Origin: JAIVJG01 sp964236735
GTDB lineage: Bacteria; Acidobacteriota; Blastocatellia; Pyrinomonadales; Pyrinomonadaceae
Assembly: GCA_964236735.1 (NCBI GenBank)
Contig: CAXSFM010000008.1
Span: 62,001-126,000, forward strand
Direction of reading: 5' to 3'
DNA: 64,000 nt
This document shows, piece by piece, positions 50,896-59,208 of the stretch (within the stretch, counting starts at the first letter, position 1; each line of letters opens with the position of its first letter). The position numbers and the translations under genes are program-made. Under the pieces are notes generated by a model that did no database searches, was not told the origin of the DNA, and saw only the letters and a list, made by a program, of their open reading frames with translations.

Positions 50896-52248
50896 TCAAC
50901 GCGACTTTCCGAGTCCGCCCGACTTCGCGGCTTGCAGATGCCGCTCGGCTGCTTCAAGCGCGGCGTCTCTGCCCTGTCGCAGATCGGCGATGGTGCGCGG
51001 CACAATTTCGTCGGGGATGACGCCCGTGCCTTCAGGGTCGCGCCCGCGCGGCGAGACGTAAGCGCGGCTACTGTAAAAGAGCGTGCCGCCGCCTTTCGGC
51101 ATCGGTGTGCCCCAGCGATTGTGCGTCGAGCCGGCTGACTGGCGACCGATGACGAACGCGCGCCCGCTCTCCTGCATGAAGACGGTGGAAGTCTCCGATG
51201 CGCTCGCGGATTCTTCGTCCACCAGAATCACGACCGGAGCGCGATAGTAGTCCTCATACCGGCGCGTAAAATATTTATCCAGCCCGCCGGCGCGCGTGCG
51301 GAATGCGCCATAATAAGTTTCCGCCGGGTAGAAATTGCCTGTGATGTCGAGCATCACGTTGGTCTCGCCCCCGCCGTTGCCGCGCAGGTCTATGACGAGT
51401 CCGGGCGTGTCCATCAACTTTTCGAGCTGCGCGCGGAACTCTTTCTCAACCGGCGGTTTCCATTCAGCGAACTTAATGTAGCCGAAGCCGGATGCGAGCC
51501 GGCGCGCGCTCAGGTTAGGCTGCGTGCCGGTGGTGGCGATGATGCGCGGCGACAACTCTACCTCGAAGGGGTGGCCATCGAAATCCGTGAGGCCGAGATG
51601 ACGCGGAGTTTCAAGAAATCCGGCGTAGAGCAGGGCGGAGAGCATTTTGGCTTTGAATAATCGTTCGGAGGAAGAGCCGGCGATGAGGGAGCGAATAAAG
51701 GCGAAATGCTCTTCGACCGTCTTGCTGTTCACCGTCCGCAGCATCATTCCCACACGCACGCCCGCGCGCTCGGCGTCGGAATCAGGCTCGACTTCAACGA
51801 CCACGACTTTGCCTTCCGCCTCGCCCAGCTTGAGGCCGATATTGCGGTGCGCGCCTTCCTCCGGCGGCGGGACGCCGGGCGGCGGCGGCGGCTCAAAAAT
51901 CGTATGCCCGTCGCGCAACTCACCGAGCATCAACTCGAAGATGCCGTAAAACTCACGGTCGTCGGCTGCCCTCTCGACCTGCGGGCGATAGCGTTCATGC
52001 ACGGCTTTCCAGTCCACGCCGTTGAAAGACGGGTCATAGTATCGCTCGTTAATGATCCTCCATACCAACTCAAAAATCTCGACGCGATCCGGCGTTGATA
52101 AAGCGCTCGTTGGCGTTAACGATTGGCCGTCGCTGGCGGCCTGCGTGTCCGGTCTCGTTGTCCGGCAGGCTGTCGCGAAGAGAAACGTGGCGGCCAGCAC
52201 GAGAGTCGCCGGCCACAATATGAGTTGACGCGAGGAGGCTGTGTGCAT
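50896..52248 (-). CDS. S41-family C-terminal processing-like peptidase, lipoprotein
   Basis: The 450-residue protein has a lipoprotein signal with lipobox LFATAC (Cys 28). Then come a helical S41 N-terminal region (WRIINERYYDPSFNGVDWKA), a PDZ-like domain (VVVEVEPDSDAERAGVRVGM) and the protease core, with the nucleophile in LVDEESASASETSTVFMQES. LRGNGGGETNVMLD is also typical. It probably degrades or matures envelope proteins on the periplasmic face. It starts 8 bases after the mog-like gene. Confidence 0.85.
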   Translation of the reverse strand: MHTASSRQLILWPATLVLAATFLFATACRTTRPDTQAASDGQSLTPTSALSTPDRVEIFELVWRIINERYYDPSFNGVDWKAVHERYRPQVERAADDREFYGIFELMLGELRDGHTIFEPPPPPGVPPPEEGAHRNIGLKLGEAEGKVVVVEVEPDSDAERAGVRVGMMLRTVNSKTVEEHFAFIRSLIAGSSSERLFKAKMLSALLYAGFLETPRHLGLTDFDGHPFEVELSPRIIATTGTQPNLSARRLASGFGYIKFAEWKPPVEKEFRAQLEKLMDTPGLVIDLRGNGGGETNVMLDITGNFYPAETYYGAFRTRAGGLDKYFTRRYEDYYRAPVVILVDEESASASETSTVFMQESGRAFVIGRQSAGSTHNRWGTPMPKGGGTLFYSSRAYVSPRGRDPEGTGVIPDEIVPRTIADLRQGRDAALEAAERHLQAAKSGGLGKSR

Positions 52249-52256
52249 GTGTCGCT

Positions 52257-52766
52257 TTATTTATGCAGCGCGTCGTTGCGCCCGGCGAGTTGGTTGACGG
52301 CGTGTTGCAGCACGGGGCGGATGACGGCGAAACACTCGCGCACGGCCTTTGGCGAGCCGGGCAGGTTGACGATGAGCGCGCCGGAGCGCGTGCCGCAAAG
52401 CCCACGCGAGAGCATGGCGGTCGGCGTTTGCTTGAGCGACTCGAACCGCAACGCTTCGGCCACGCCCGGCACTTCCCTTTCGATGACGGCGCGCGTCGCT
52501 TCCGGGGTGTTGTCGCGCGGAGAGAGTCCCGTCCCGCCGGTCGTCACAATAAGATTTACGTCAGGGCGGTCTGCATATTCGCGCAAAGCGGCGGCGAGCG
52601 GCGCGAAGTCGTCCGGGAATATTTCGGTGGCGACGATGTGCGCTCCGATTTCGCGAAGCAATTCCGCAAGCGTCGCACCTGATACGTCTTCGCGCTCACC
52701 TCTGGCAGACCTGTCGCTCACCGTGATGACGACGGCGTTGATTCGCATCTTCGTTGTCTCAGACAT
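52257..52766 (-). CDS. Molybdopterin adenylyltransferase-like protein (MogA/MoaB family)
   Basis: The 169-residue protein has the MoCF fold signature: AVVITVSDRSARGEREDVSG at the start, LIVTTGGTGLSPRDNTPEA with the GGTG motif, and ALIVNLPGSPKAVRECF. It adenylates molybdopterin in molybdenum-cofactor assembly. It precedes the S41 peptidase by 8 bases; other moa/moe genes are not near. MogA and MoaB cannot be separated by eye. Confidence 0.85.
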   Translation of the reverse strand: MSETTKMRINAVVITVSDRSARGEREDVSGATLAELLREIGAHIVATEIFPDDFAPLAAALREYADRPDVNLIVTTGGTGLSPRDNTPEATRAVIEREVPGVAEALRFESLKQTPTAMLSRGLCGTRSGALIVNLPGSPKAVRECFAVIRPVLQHAVNQLAGRNDALHK

Positions 52767-52955
52767 CTCTTTCGTCCATCAACATTCCGTGCCGAATGTC
52801 TCGCGTTCGAGCGAGACGATAGTCTTCTTTGTGGTTTAGGCTACAATGCGCTTGACCCGACGAAATCATTGCTCGTGATGATTGTCCAAGGTGATAGCGT
52901 TCTGCAATGCTCTACAGCTTTATTCACAAGTTAAGCGATAATTTGAGGAGGAAAA

Positions 52956-53588
52956 ATGATAAAGATGACAACTCTTGCGGGGGCATGTCTGCTCGTGCTC
53001 CTCTGCGCCGGTGCGGATTTTGCATAGACTCCGACGCCAACACCAAGACCAACAATTAGGCTTCCCGGCAGACCTCCGCGCCCCACAGGCGGCTCTAGCA
53101 CTTCGAGCGGCTCATCGTCGGGTACGTCGAACACTTCCTCATCAGGCGCTCAGAAGAACATGCTCATCTGTCGCATGGGCGGCAACATGGTCTGGACGCT
53201 CGTCAATGATTTCGAGGTGGTGCAGACAGAGATCAACGGGAAGAACGTGCGCGTGCCCGTCATTAACGCGCTCTTCGATCAACTCAAGTTCGCGCGCAGC
53301 GGCGCGACCGTCCAGTCGAACGCTGCCAACCTACAGCCCGGCTATTGCGGCTTCGCGGATCGCGCGATTGCAAGCTCCGACCCGGACACAGTCATCGCGG
53401 ACGACGACGCCTTCTCACTCCAGGAGACCGTGCAATGGGGCAACGGCAGCACCATCGCTGGCGAGACGACAATGGGTGGCGGCGTACTCAGCTTCCAGAA
53501 TAAACAGGCGTTCTCGATGCAGGTGATGCTCTGGAACGGCGTGCAGTGGAAGGTCGTTCCCGGCACGAAGCCCAAGGCTCTGAACTGA
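52956..53588 (+). pseudogene. Secreted protein gene interrupted by an in-frame amber codon
   Basis: A strong GAGGAGG precedes ATG 52956. The frame encodes a signal peptide (MIKMTTLAGACLLVLLCAGA, then DFA) and then TAG at 53025-53027. It continues in the same frame as TPTPTPRPTIRLPGRPP, a Ser-rich linker and a ~140-residue domain (NMLICRMGGNMVWTLVNDFE; WNGVQWKVVPGTKPKALN). CAG (Gln) to TAG is the simplest change: signal peptidase would cut at the FA-Q site. The C-terminal part from ATG 53160 lacks a signal. The family is unknown. Confidence 0.7.
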
Positions 53589-53596
53589 AGCAAAAA

Positions 53597-53629
53597 AGCG
53601 CGGAGCGTGATTGGGGTGACGCTCCGCGC
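53597..53629 (-). terminator. Intrinsic terminator of carB
   Basis: On the minus strand GCGCGGAGCGT and its complement ACGCTCCGCGC form a stem followed by TTTTTTG. It can also end the plus-strand gene. Confidence 0.75.
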
Positions 53630-53650
53630 CTGACACTTGCCGCCGAACTT

Positions 53651-56600
53651 CTAGCTCGCTGATACTTCGACAGCGTGCAATTCCTGTAGAGAGATGACGC
53701 TCGTCTCGCCGTCCGTGCGCGCGGCGATGGCGGCGATGATGGCCTGCGCGCCGGTCATGGTGGTGACGCACGGCACGTTGTATTGCAGCGCGGCGCGGCG
53801 GATGGCCTGCTCGTCGAAGTGCGAGGCGCGACCGAGCGGCGTGTTGATAACGAGCGCGATCTCGCCGCGCTTGATGAGGTCAACGACGTTCGGGCGTCCC
53901 TCGTTGACCTTGAAGACCGGCTCGCAGAGGAGGCCGACTTCGCGCAGGCGTTCCTGCGTGCCCTGCGTCGCCACGAGCTTGAAGCCGAGGCGCGCGAGTC
54001 GGCGCGCGACGACGACCGATGTCCCTTTGTCGGCATCGTTGACGCTGATGAAGGCCGTGCCCGTCGCCGGCAGTTCCAGCCCCGCGCCCGTCATCGCTTT
54101 GCCGTAGGCCTCGCCGAAAGTTTCACCGACACCCATCACTTCGCCGGTCGAGTGCATCTCCGGCGAGAGAATCGGGTCAACGCCGGGGAACTTCGCGAAG
54201 GGAAAAACCGGTGATTTGATGAAGAAGCGCGTGACGCTCAACTCGTCCGGCAAATTAAATTCTGCGAGCGGCTGGCCGGCCATCACGAGCGCGGCGATGC
54301 GCGCGAGCGGCACGCCCGTCGCTTTCGAGACGAACGGCACAGTGCGCGACGCGCGCGGATTCACTTCGAGCACATAGACGCGGTCGTCCTTAATCGCGAA
54401 CTGGATATTGAGCAGGCCGCGCACCTTGAGCGCGTGCGCGAGGATGCGCGTGTAGTGCCGCATCGTCTCAAGATGCTCTTCCGCGATTTTGAACGGCGGC
54501 AGCACTGACGAAGAATCGCCCGAATGAATGCCAGCTTCCTCGATATGCTCTTGAATCCCCGCGATGACGCAGGTCACGTCATCAGCCAGCGCGTCCACGT
54601 CGAACTCCGCCGCGCGCTCTAAAAATTTATCAATCAGGACGGGCTTTTCCGGCGAAGCGTCAACGGCTGTCCGCATGTATTCGTCGAGACTCCGCTCGTC
54701 ATAGACGACGGCCATCGCGCGCCCGCCGAGCACGAAAGAGGGGCGCACCATGACCGGATAACCGATGCGCGCCGCCGCTACTTTAGCTTCCTCGCCGGAT
54801 GTGGCCGTGCCGTTTTCCGGCTGCGGGACGCCGAGTTTTTGCATCAGCGCGCCGAAACGCTTGCGGTCTTCGGCGAGATCAATCGAGTCGGGCGACGTGC
54901 CGATGATGGGCGCGCCCGCCTCATGCAAACGCATCGCGAGATTCAAGGGCGTCTGCCCGCCGAACTGGACGATGACGCCTTCGGGGCGTTCCACGTCAAT
55001 GATGTTCATTACATCCTCGAACGTGAGCGGCTCGAAGTAGAGACGGTCTGACGTGTCGTAGTCGGTCGAGACGGTCTCAGGGTTGCAGTTGACCATGATC
55101 GTCTCGAAGCCCGCTTCGCGCAGCGCGAACGAAGCATGACAGCAACAGTAATCGAACTCTATCCCTTGCCCGATGCGGTTGGGGCCGGAGCCGAGAATCA
55201 TAATCTTGCGCGCATCTGTCGGCGCAGACTCGTCTTCCTCTTCATAAGTCGAATAGAGGTACGGCGTGAACGATTCAAACTCCGCGCCGCAGGTATCCAC
55301 ACGCTTATAGACTGGCACAAGTCCGATGCGCTTGCGATGCGCGCGGACTTCCAACTCGGTGCTGCCGGTTAAGTAAGCGATGCGACGGTCTGACAGCGCG
55401 GCCTCTTTCGCCTCGCGCAGAGCTTCCGTAGAGACTTCCGCGAGCGTGTGCCCTTCAATCTCGTCCTGAATCAGCATTACGTCCTGCAACTGTTCGAGAA
55501 ACCACGGGTCTATGCGCGAGAGGCGATGGATTTCGGGTATCGTCCAATTGTGTTGCAGCGCGTAGGTGATGTAAGAAAAACGCTGCGAGTTGGGACGCGC
55601 GAGCTTGCGTTGCAATTCATCATCCGGCACGTCCGCGAGGCGCAAAGGGGTGACGGCTTCGAGCGAGCGCAAGCCCTTGAAGAGAGCTTCCTTGAACGTG
55701 CGCCCAATCGCCATCACCTCGCCGACGGATTTCATCTGCGTCCCCAGCACATCTTCAGCGTCGCGGAATTTCTCGAACGCCCATTTCGGAATCTTGGCGA
55801 CGACGTAGTCAATCGTCGGCTCGAAACTCGCGGGCGTCTTCTTCGTGATGTCGTTGCTGATTTCGTCGAGCGTGTAACCGACAGCGAGCTTCGCGGCAAT
55901 CTTCGCGATGGGAAAGCCCGTCGCCTTCGACGCCAGCGCGGACGAGCGCGAGACGCGCGGATTCATCTCGATAACGCGCACGTCGCCGTTCTCAGGATTG
56001 ACGGCGAACTGAATGTTCGAGCCGCCCGTCTCGACGCCGACTTTGCGGATGATTTTTATGGACATGTCGCGCAACTGTTGATACTCGACATCTGTCAAGG
56101 TCTGCGCGGGCGCGACCGTGATCGAGTCGCCGGTGTGGACGCCCATCGGGTCGAAGTTCTCAATAGAGCAGATGATGACGACGTTGTCCGCGAGGTCGCG
56201 CATCACTTCCAGCTCGTACTCTTTCCAGCCGAGGATTGATTCTTCGATGAGCACCTGATTGACGGGCGAGGCGGCCAGCCCGCCACGCACGATCTCTTCA
56301 AACTCTTCCGGGTTGAACGCCACGCCGCCGCCCCACCCGCCGAGCGTGAAACTGGGACGAATGATAGCCGGGTAGCCCGTCTCCGCGACGAGGGCTTCGG
56401 CTTCGTCCCACGAATGCGCGAAGCCGCCGCGCGGCATCGGCAGTCCTTCTTCCTCCATTGCAGCTTTGAATAACTCGCGGTCTTCCGCGATCTTGATGGC
56501 CTCGCGCTTCGCGCCGATCATCTCGACGCCTTCCGACTCAAGCACGCCCGCATCCGACAAAGCGATGGCGAGATTGAGCGCGGTCTGCCCGCCCACCGTC

Positions 56601-56863
56601 GGGAGCAGTGCGTCCGGCTTTTCGCGACGGATGATGGCGGTCACGCACTCGACTGTCAGAGGCTCAATGTACGTGCGGTCAGCCGTCTCCGGGTCGGTCA
56701 TAATCGTCGCGGGGTTCGAGTTGACGAGCACGACCTCGTAACCTTCCTGCCGCAGAGCCTTGCAGGCTTGCGTCCCCGAATAGTCGAACTCGCACCCCTG
56801 CCCGATGACGATGGGGCCGGAGCCGATGATAAGAATTTTATGAATGTCTGTGCGTTTGGGCAT
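53651..56863 (-). CDS. carB: Carbamoyl phosphate synthase large subunit
   Basis: From ATG 56863 the protein has 1070 residues. It contains two homologous ATP-grasp halves, each opened by a carbamoyl-phosphate-synthase motif: KILIIGSGPIVIGQGCEFDY and KIMILGSGPNRIGQGIEFDY. Both have the EMNPRVSRSSALASKATGFP-type sequence (second: VLEVNPRASRTVPFVSKATG). The C-terminal MGS-like allosteric domain follows (VVARRLARLGFKLVATQGTQ). It makes carbamoyl phosphate for pyrimidines and arginine. carA is not seen in the window. Confidence 0.95.
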   Translation of the reverse strand: MPKRTDIHKILIIGSGPIVIGQGCEFDYSGTQACKALRQEGYEVVLVNSNPATIMTDPETADRTYIEPLTVECVTAIIRREKPDALLPTVGGQTALNLAIALSDAGVLESEGVEMIGAKREAIKIAEDRELFKAAMEEEGLPMPRGGFAHSWDEAEALVAETGYPAIIRPSFTLGGWGGGVAFNPEEFEEIVRGGLAASPVNQVLIEESILGWKEYELEVMRDLADNVVIICSIENFDPMGVHTGDSITVAPAQTLTDVEYQQLRDMSIKIIRKVGVETGGSNIQFAVNPENGDVRVIEMNPRVSRSSALASKATGFPIAKIAAKLAVGYTLDEISNDITKKTPASFEPTIDYVVAKIPKWAFEKFRDAEDVLGTQMKSVGEVMAIGRTFKEALFKGLRSLEAVTPLRLADVPDDELQRKLARPNSQRFSYITYALQHNWTIPEIHRLSRIDPWFLEQLQDVMLIQDEIEGHTLAEVSTEALREAKEAALSDRRIAYLTGSTELEVRAHRKRIGLVPVYKRVDTCGAEFESFTPYLYSTYEEEDESAPTDARKIMILGSGPNRIGQGIEFDYCCCHASFALREAGFETIMVNCNPETVSTDYDTSDRLYFEPLTFEDVMNIIDVERPEGVIVQFGGQTPLNLAMRLHEAGAPIIGTSPDSIDLAEDRKRFGALMQKLGVPQPENGTATSGEEAKVAAARIGYPVMVRPSFVLGGRAMAVVYDERSLDEYMRTAVDASPEKPVLIDKFLERAAEFDVDALADDVTCVIAGIQEHIEEAGIHSGDSSSVLPPFKIAEEHLETMRHYTRILAHALKVRGLLNIQFAIKDDRVYVLEVNPRASRTVPFVSKATGVPLARIAALVMAGQPLAEFNLPDELSVTRFFIKSPVFPFAKFPGVDPILSPEMHSTGEVMGVGETFGEAYGKAMTGAGLELPATGTAFISVNDADKGTSVVVARRLARLGFKLVATQGTQERLREVGLLCEPVFKVNEGRPNVVDLIKRGEIALVINTPLGRASHFDEQAIRRAALQYNVPCVTTMTGAQAIIAAIAARTDGETSVISLQELHAVEVSAS

Positions 56864-57053
56864 CTGCGACTGGCTTCGACGGCGTGCGAAGTTCCTTTCT
56901 CGTTCGAGAGTCGCGGCATTATACACGCCGCGCCGACGACGCATGAACCGGCAGCGCGCGTCAACTTCTGCGACGCGCGTTGAGCAGACATCAATATTGA
57001 AAGCCGCGCGCGTTTGTCGTACCTTATGAGCGACCGGGAAAGGAGATGACGAG

Positions 57054-57647
57054 ATGGCTGCGAATCCTCAGCGACACTACACAATAGAAGAATATCTAGA
57101 GTTGGACGAGAGTTCCGAAGAGCGTTGGGAATTCTGGGACGGCGAAGTCTTCTGCATGAGCGGCGGGAGTCAGGCGCACGACCGGATTCTCGTTAATCTT
57201 ATCGTTCACCTCAGCGCAAAACTTGATTCGAGTGATTGCCGCGCCTTCTCTTCAGATATGCGAATCAAAGTTCCCGTCGCGCCGCCTTACCGCTACGCAG
57301 ACACGTCCGCGCTATGTGGCGAGGCGCACTTTGAGAAGATCGGCGGCGTGGATACGCTCGTCAATCCGCAACTCATCGTCGAAGTCCTCTCGCCCTCGAC
57401 CGAAGCCTACGACCGCGGCGACAAGTTCACGCACTACAAATCAATCTCAACTTTTCGCGAATACCTGCTCATCGCCCAACACCGCCCACACGTCACGCGG
57501 CTCTCAAAACAGGACGACGGGACATGGATACACACGGAAGCCAACGATCTCGCAGACGTGCTCGAATTATCCGCGCTCGATTGCACTTTATCTTTGAACG
57601 AAATTTACAACGGCGTGAGCTTCGACGCCGTCACGCGAGCCGCATAA
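57054..57647 (+). CDS. Uma2-family (DUF820) endonuclease
   Basis: The 197-residue protein follows the Uma2 restriction-like fold: YTIEEYLELDESSEERWEFW, then HDRILVNLIVHLSAKL, YRYADTSALCG (catalytic Asp region) and LIVEVLSPSTEAYDRGDKF (E-V-L-S-P with the conserved Glu). Family members are PD-(D/E)XK-like proteins of mostly unknown role, often in multiple copies per genome. No partner gene is attached. Confidence 0.85.
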   Translation: MAANPQRHYTIEEYLELDESSEERWEFWDGEVFCMSGGSQAHDRILVNLIVHLSAKLDSSDCRAFSSDMRIKVPVAPPYRYADTSALCGEAHFEKIGGVDTLVNPQLIVEVLSPSTEAYDRGDKFTHYKSISTFREYLLIAQHRPHVTRLSKQDDGTWIHTEANDLADVLELSALDCTLSLNEIYNGVSFDAVTRAA

Positions 57648-57708
57648 AATCAAAACCTATCGCGCGAATGGGACTTTAAGCAGGACGACTAATTGAGGAG
57701 AAACGGCA

Positions 57709-57999
57709 ATGCGTTATTTTAAGGCTCGACTTTTTGCAGTGGCGCTCATTTTGGTCTGCGCCGGTCTGACTTATTACAATTGGCGTCAGTTGGCGAGTGA
57801 GGGAACCTATTCGTTGAAACTGGCTGCGTTCGGGCCGGTTGGTTTGATTGGCGGAATCTTCATCCTGTTGTTTCCGGGAAAGGCCGGGAAACCGGAGACA
57901 ACAAAGGATAAACTACTCACGCTTCTGGTTTTTGGCATCGGATTAGCGGCAGGACTGTGTAACTGGTATCTGATGGATCCCGGTTTCTTCGGCAGATGA
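57709..57999 (+). CDS. Small three-helix membrane protein, unknown
   Basis: The 96-residue protein has three transmembrane segments (LFAVALILVCAGLTYYN, LAAFGPVGLIGGIFILLFPG and TLLVFGIGLAAGLCNWYLM). GAGGAG stands about ten bases before the ATG. No motif recognised. It stands alone between the Uma2 gene and the DnaC-like gene. Confidence 0.6.
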   Translation: MRYFKARLFAVALILVCAGLTYYNWRQLASEGTYSLKLAAFGPVGLIGGIFILLFPGKAGKPETTKDKLLTLLVFGIGLAAGLCNWYLMDPGFFGR

Positions 58000-58099
58000 T
58001 GAAATAATCCGGCGATAAATTCACTTATCGAAACTACAGTCGAGACGAAGTTTCATTGCACACAAAGATTGCACAACAACTCGTTAAATCCGACAGAAA

Positions 58100-58918
58100 T
58101 TAAATTTGCTGCGCGTCGAAGCGTTTGCGGTGGTCTTCGCCGTCTATGAAGACGGTCTTGCACATTTCGTAGAGGCGCGAGCGGAGGCGGACGCCGATGC
58201 GGTCTTCGAGTGTTTCGTCGGCGGGCAGGCGGCGCGTGTCGAGATGGTTGGTCGTGAAGATGGTCAGCTTGCGGTCGTTGTAGCGATTGCCGATGATCTG
58301 CATCATCGTATCGCGCACCCAGTCGGTCGGCTTCGATGCGCCGAGTTCGTCGAGGACGAGCACTTCGGCTTGATAGACGGGCGCGAGCACGCGCATCTCC
58401 GATGTCTGCGAGATGGGATTGTAAGAGTCCTGTATCTTTTTCAAGAGCGACCCGAACTCCGAGAACATGCACGGCACGCCCTTCTCCATCAACCCGCGCA
58501 GGATGGCGACGGAGAGATGCGTCTTGCCCACTCCGACGGGGCCGATGAAGAGCAGGCCGCGATCAACCGCCGGATATTCGCGCACGAGCCGGAAGGCGTA
58601 GTTGAAGGCTTTCAGTTGCGTGCCGTTGCCCTGTTCGGGATAGTAATTTTGTAACGAGCAGGCATCGTAGCGACGCGGGATGCGCGCCCCGTCGAGCAAC
58701 TTCGTGCGCGTGCCCTCCGTGCGGCATTCACAACGACGCGCGCCTTTGCCGGGAATGACTTCGTAGCCCGTGCCGTAACAGAGCGAGCACGCGGGCGGCG
58801 TCTCATTCTCCGACTTGCGCCCGCGCTGCGGCTTCGGCCTTGAGTCAGATTCGTCCGCCGTTTCCGGTTCGGGCACGGCGAAGAGCGACGGAATCTTTTT
58901 GGCGTTGTCGGAAGACAT
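58100..58918 (-). CDS. DnaC/IstB-like AAA+ ATPase with N-terminal zinc finger
   Basis: The 272-residue protein has an N-terminal CSLCYGTGYEVIPGKGARRC-EC zinc-binding segment (about 44-65). The AAA+ domain has Walker A GPVGVGKTHLSVAIL, Walker B EVLVLDELGA, sensor 1 LTIFTTNHLD and an Arg finger in RLRSRLYEMC. It resembles the helicase loader DnaC or DnaI and the transposon IstB. No transposase is adjacent and the zinc finger points to a DNA-replication ATPase. Confidence 0.8.
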   Translation of the reverse strand: MSSDNAKKIPSLFAVPEPETADESDSRPKPQRGRKSENETPPACSLCYGTGYEVIPGKGARRCECRTEGTRTKLLDGARIPRRYDACSLQNYYPEQGNGTQLKAFNYAFRLVREYPAVDRGLLFIGPVGVGKTHLSVAILRGLMEKGVPCMFSEFGSLLKKIQDSYNPISQTSEMRVLAPVYQAEVLVLDELGASKPTDWVRDTMMQIIGNRYNDRKLTIFTTNHLDTRRLPADETLEDRIGVRLRSRLYEMCKTVFIDGEDHRKRFDAQQI

Positions 58919-59208
58919 GCTCGCGAGAAGTTGCCGGCTAAGAATTGCTTGTGTTCGTGCCGCGCGGGGGTGTTGCTGTTTTGGCGCGCCGCAGACTCTT
59001 CATCGAAGGCGCGAAACAGCGTGTGCCTTCGTTAAGGCGAGGCGGATTATAGCATCCGATTTTGAGATTGCAAGACTGAGGTTCGCGGGTGTCTCAAGCA
59101 TTGGATTTTTCCGTGTTTGATGTCCCGCACAAAATAAAATTTCTCTTCGCTGAAATATTGCGAGCCGGTGATATTGTTTTCCACAGGTAGAAAACTCGCG
59201 TCATAAGT
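58919..59208. other. Spacer downstream of the bi-domain dehydrogenase
   Basis: A 290-base stretch between two minus-strand genes with no gene, repeat or hairpin I can support. Confidence 0.3.

Noticed and set aside
58100..58918. IstB of an IS21-type insertion sequence
   Set aside because: No istA transposase or terminal repeats are adjacent, and the N-terminal zinc finger fits a DnaC-like replication ATPase better.
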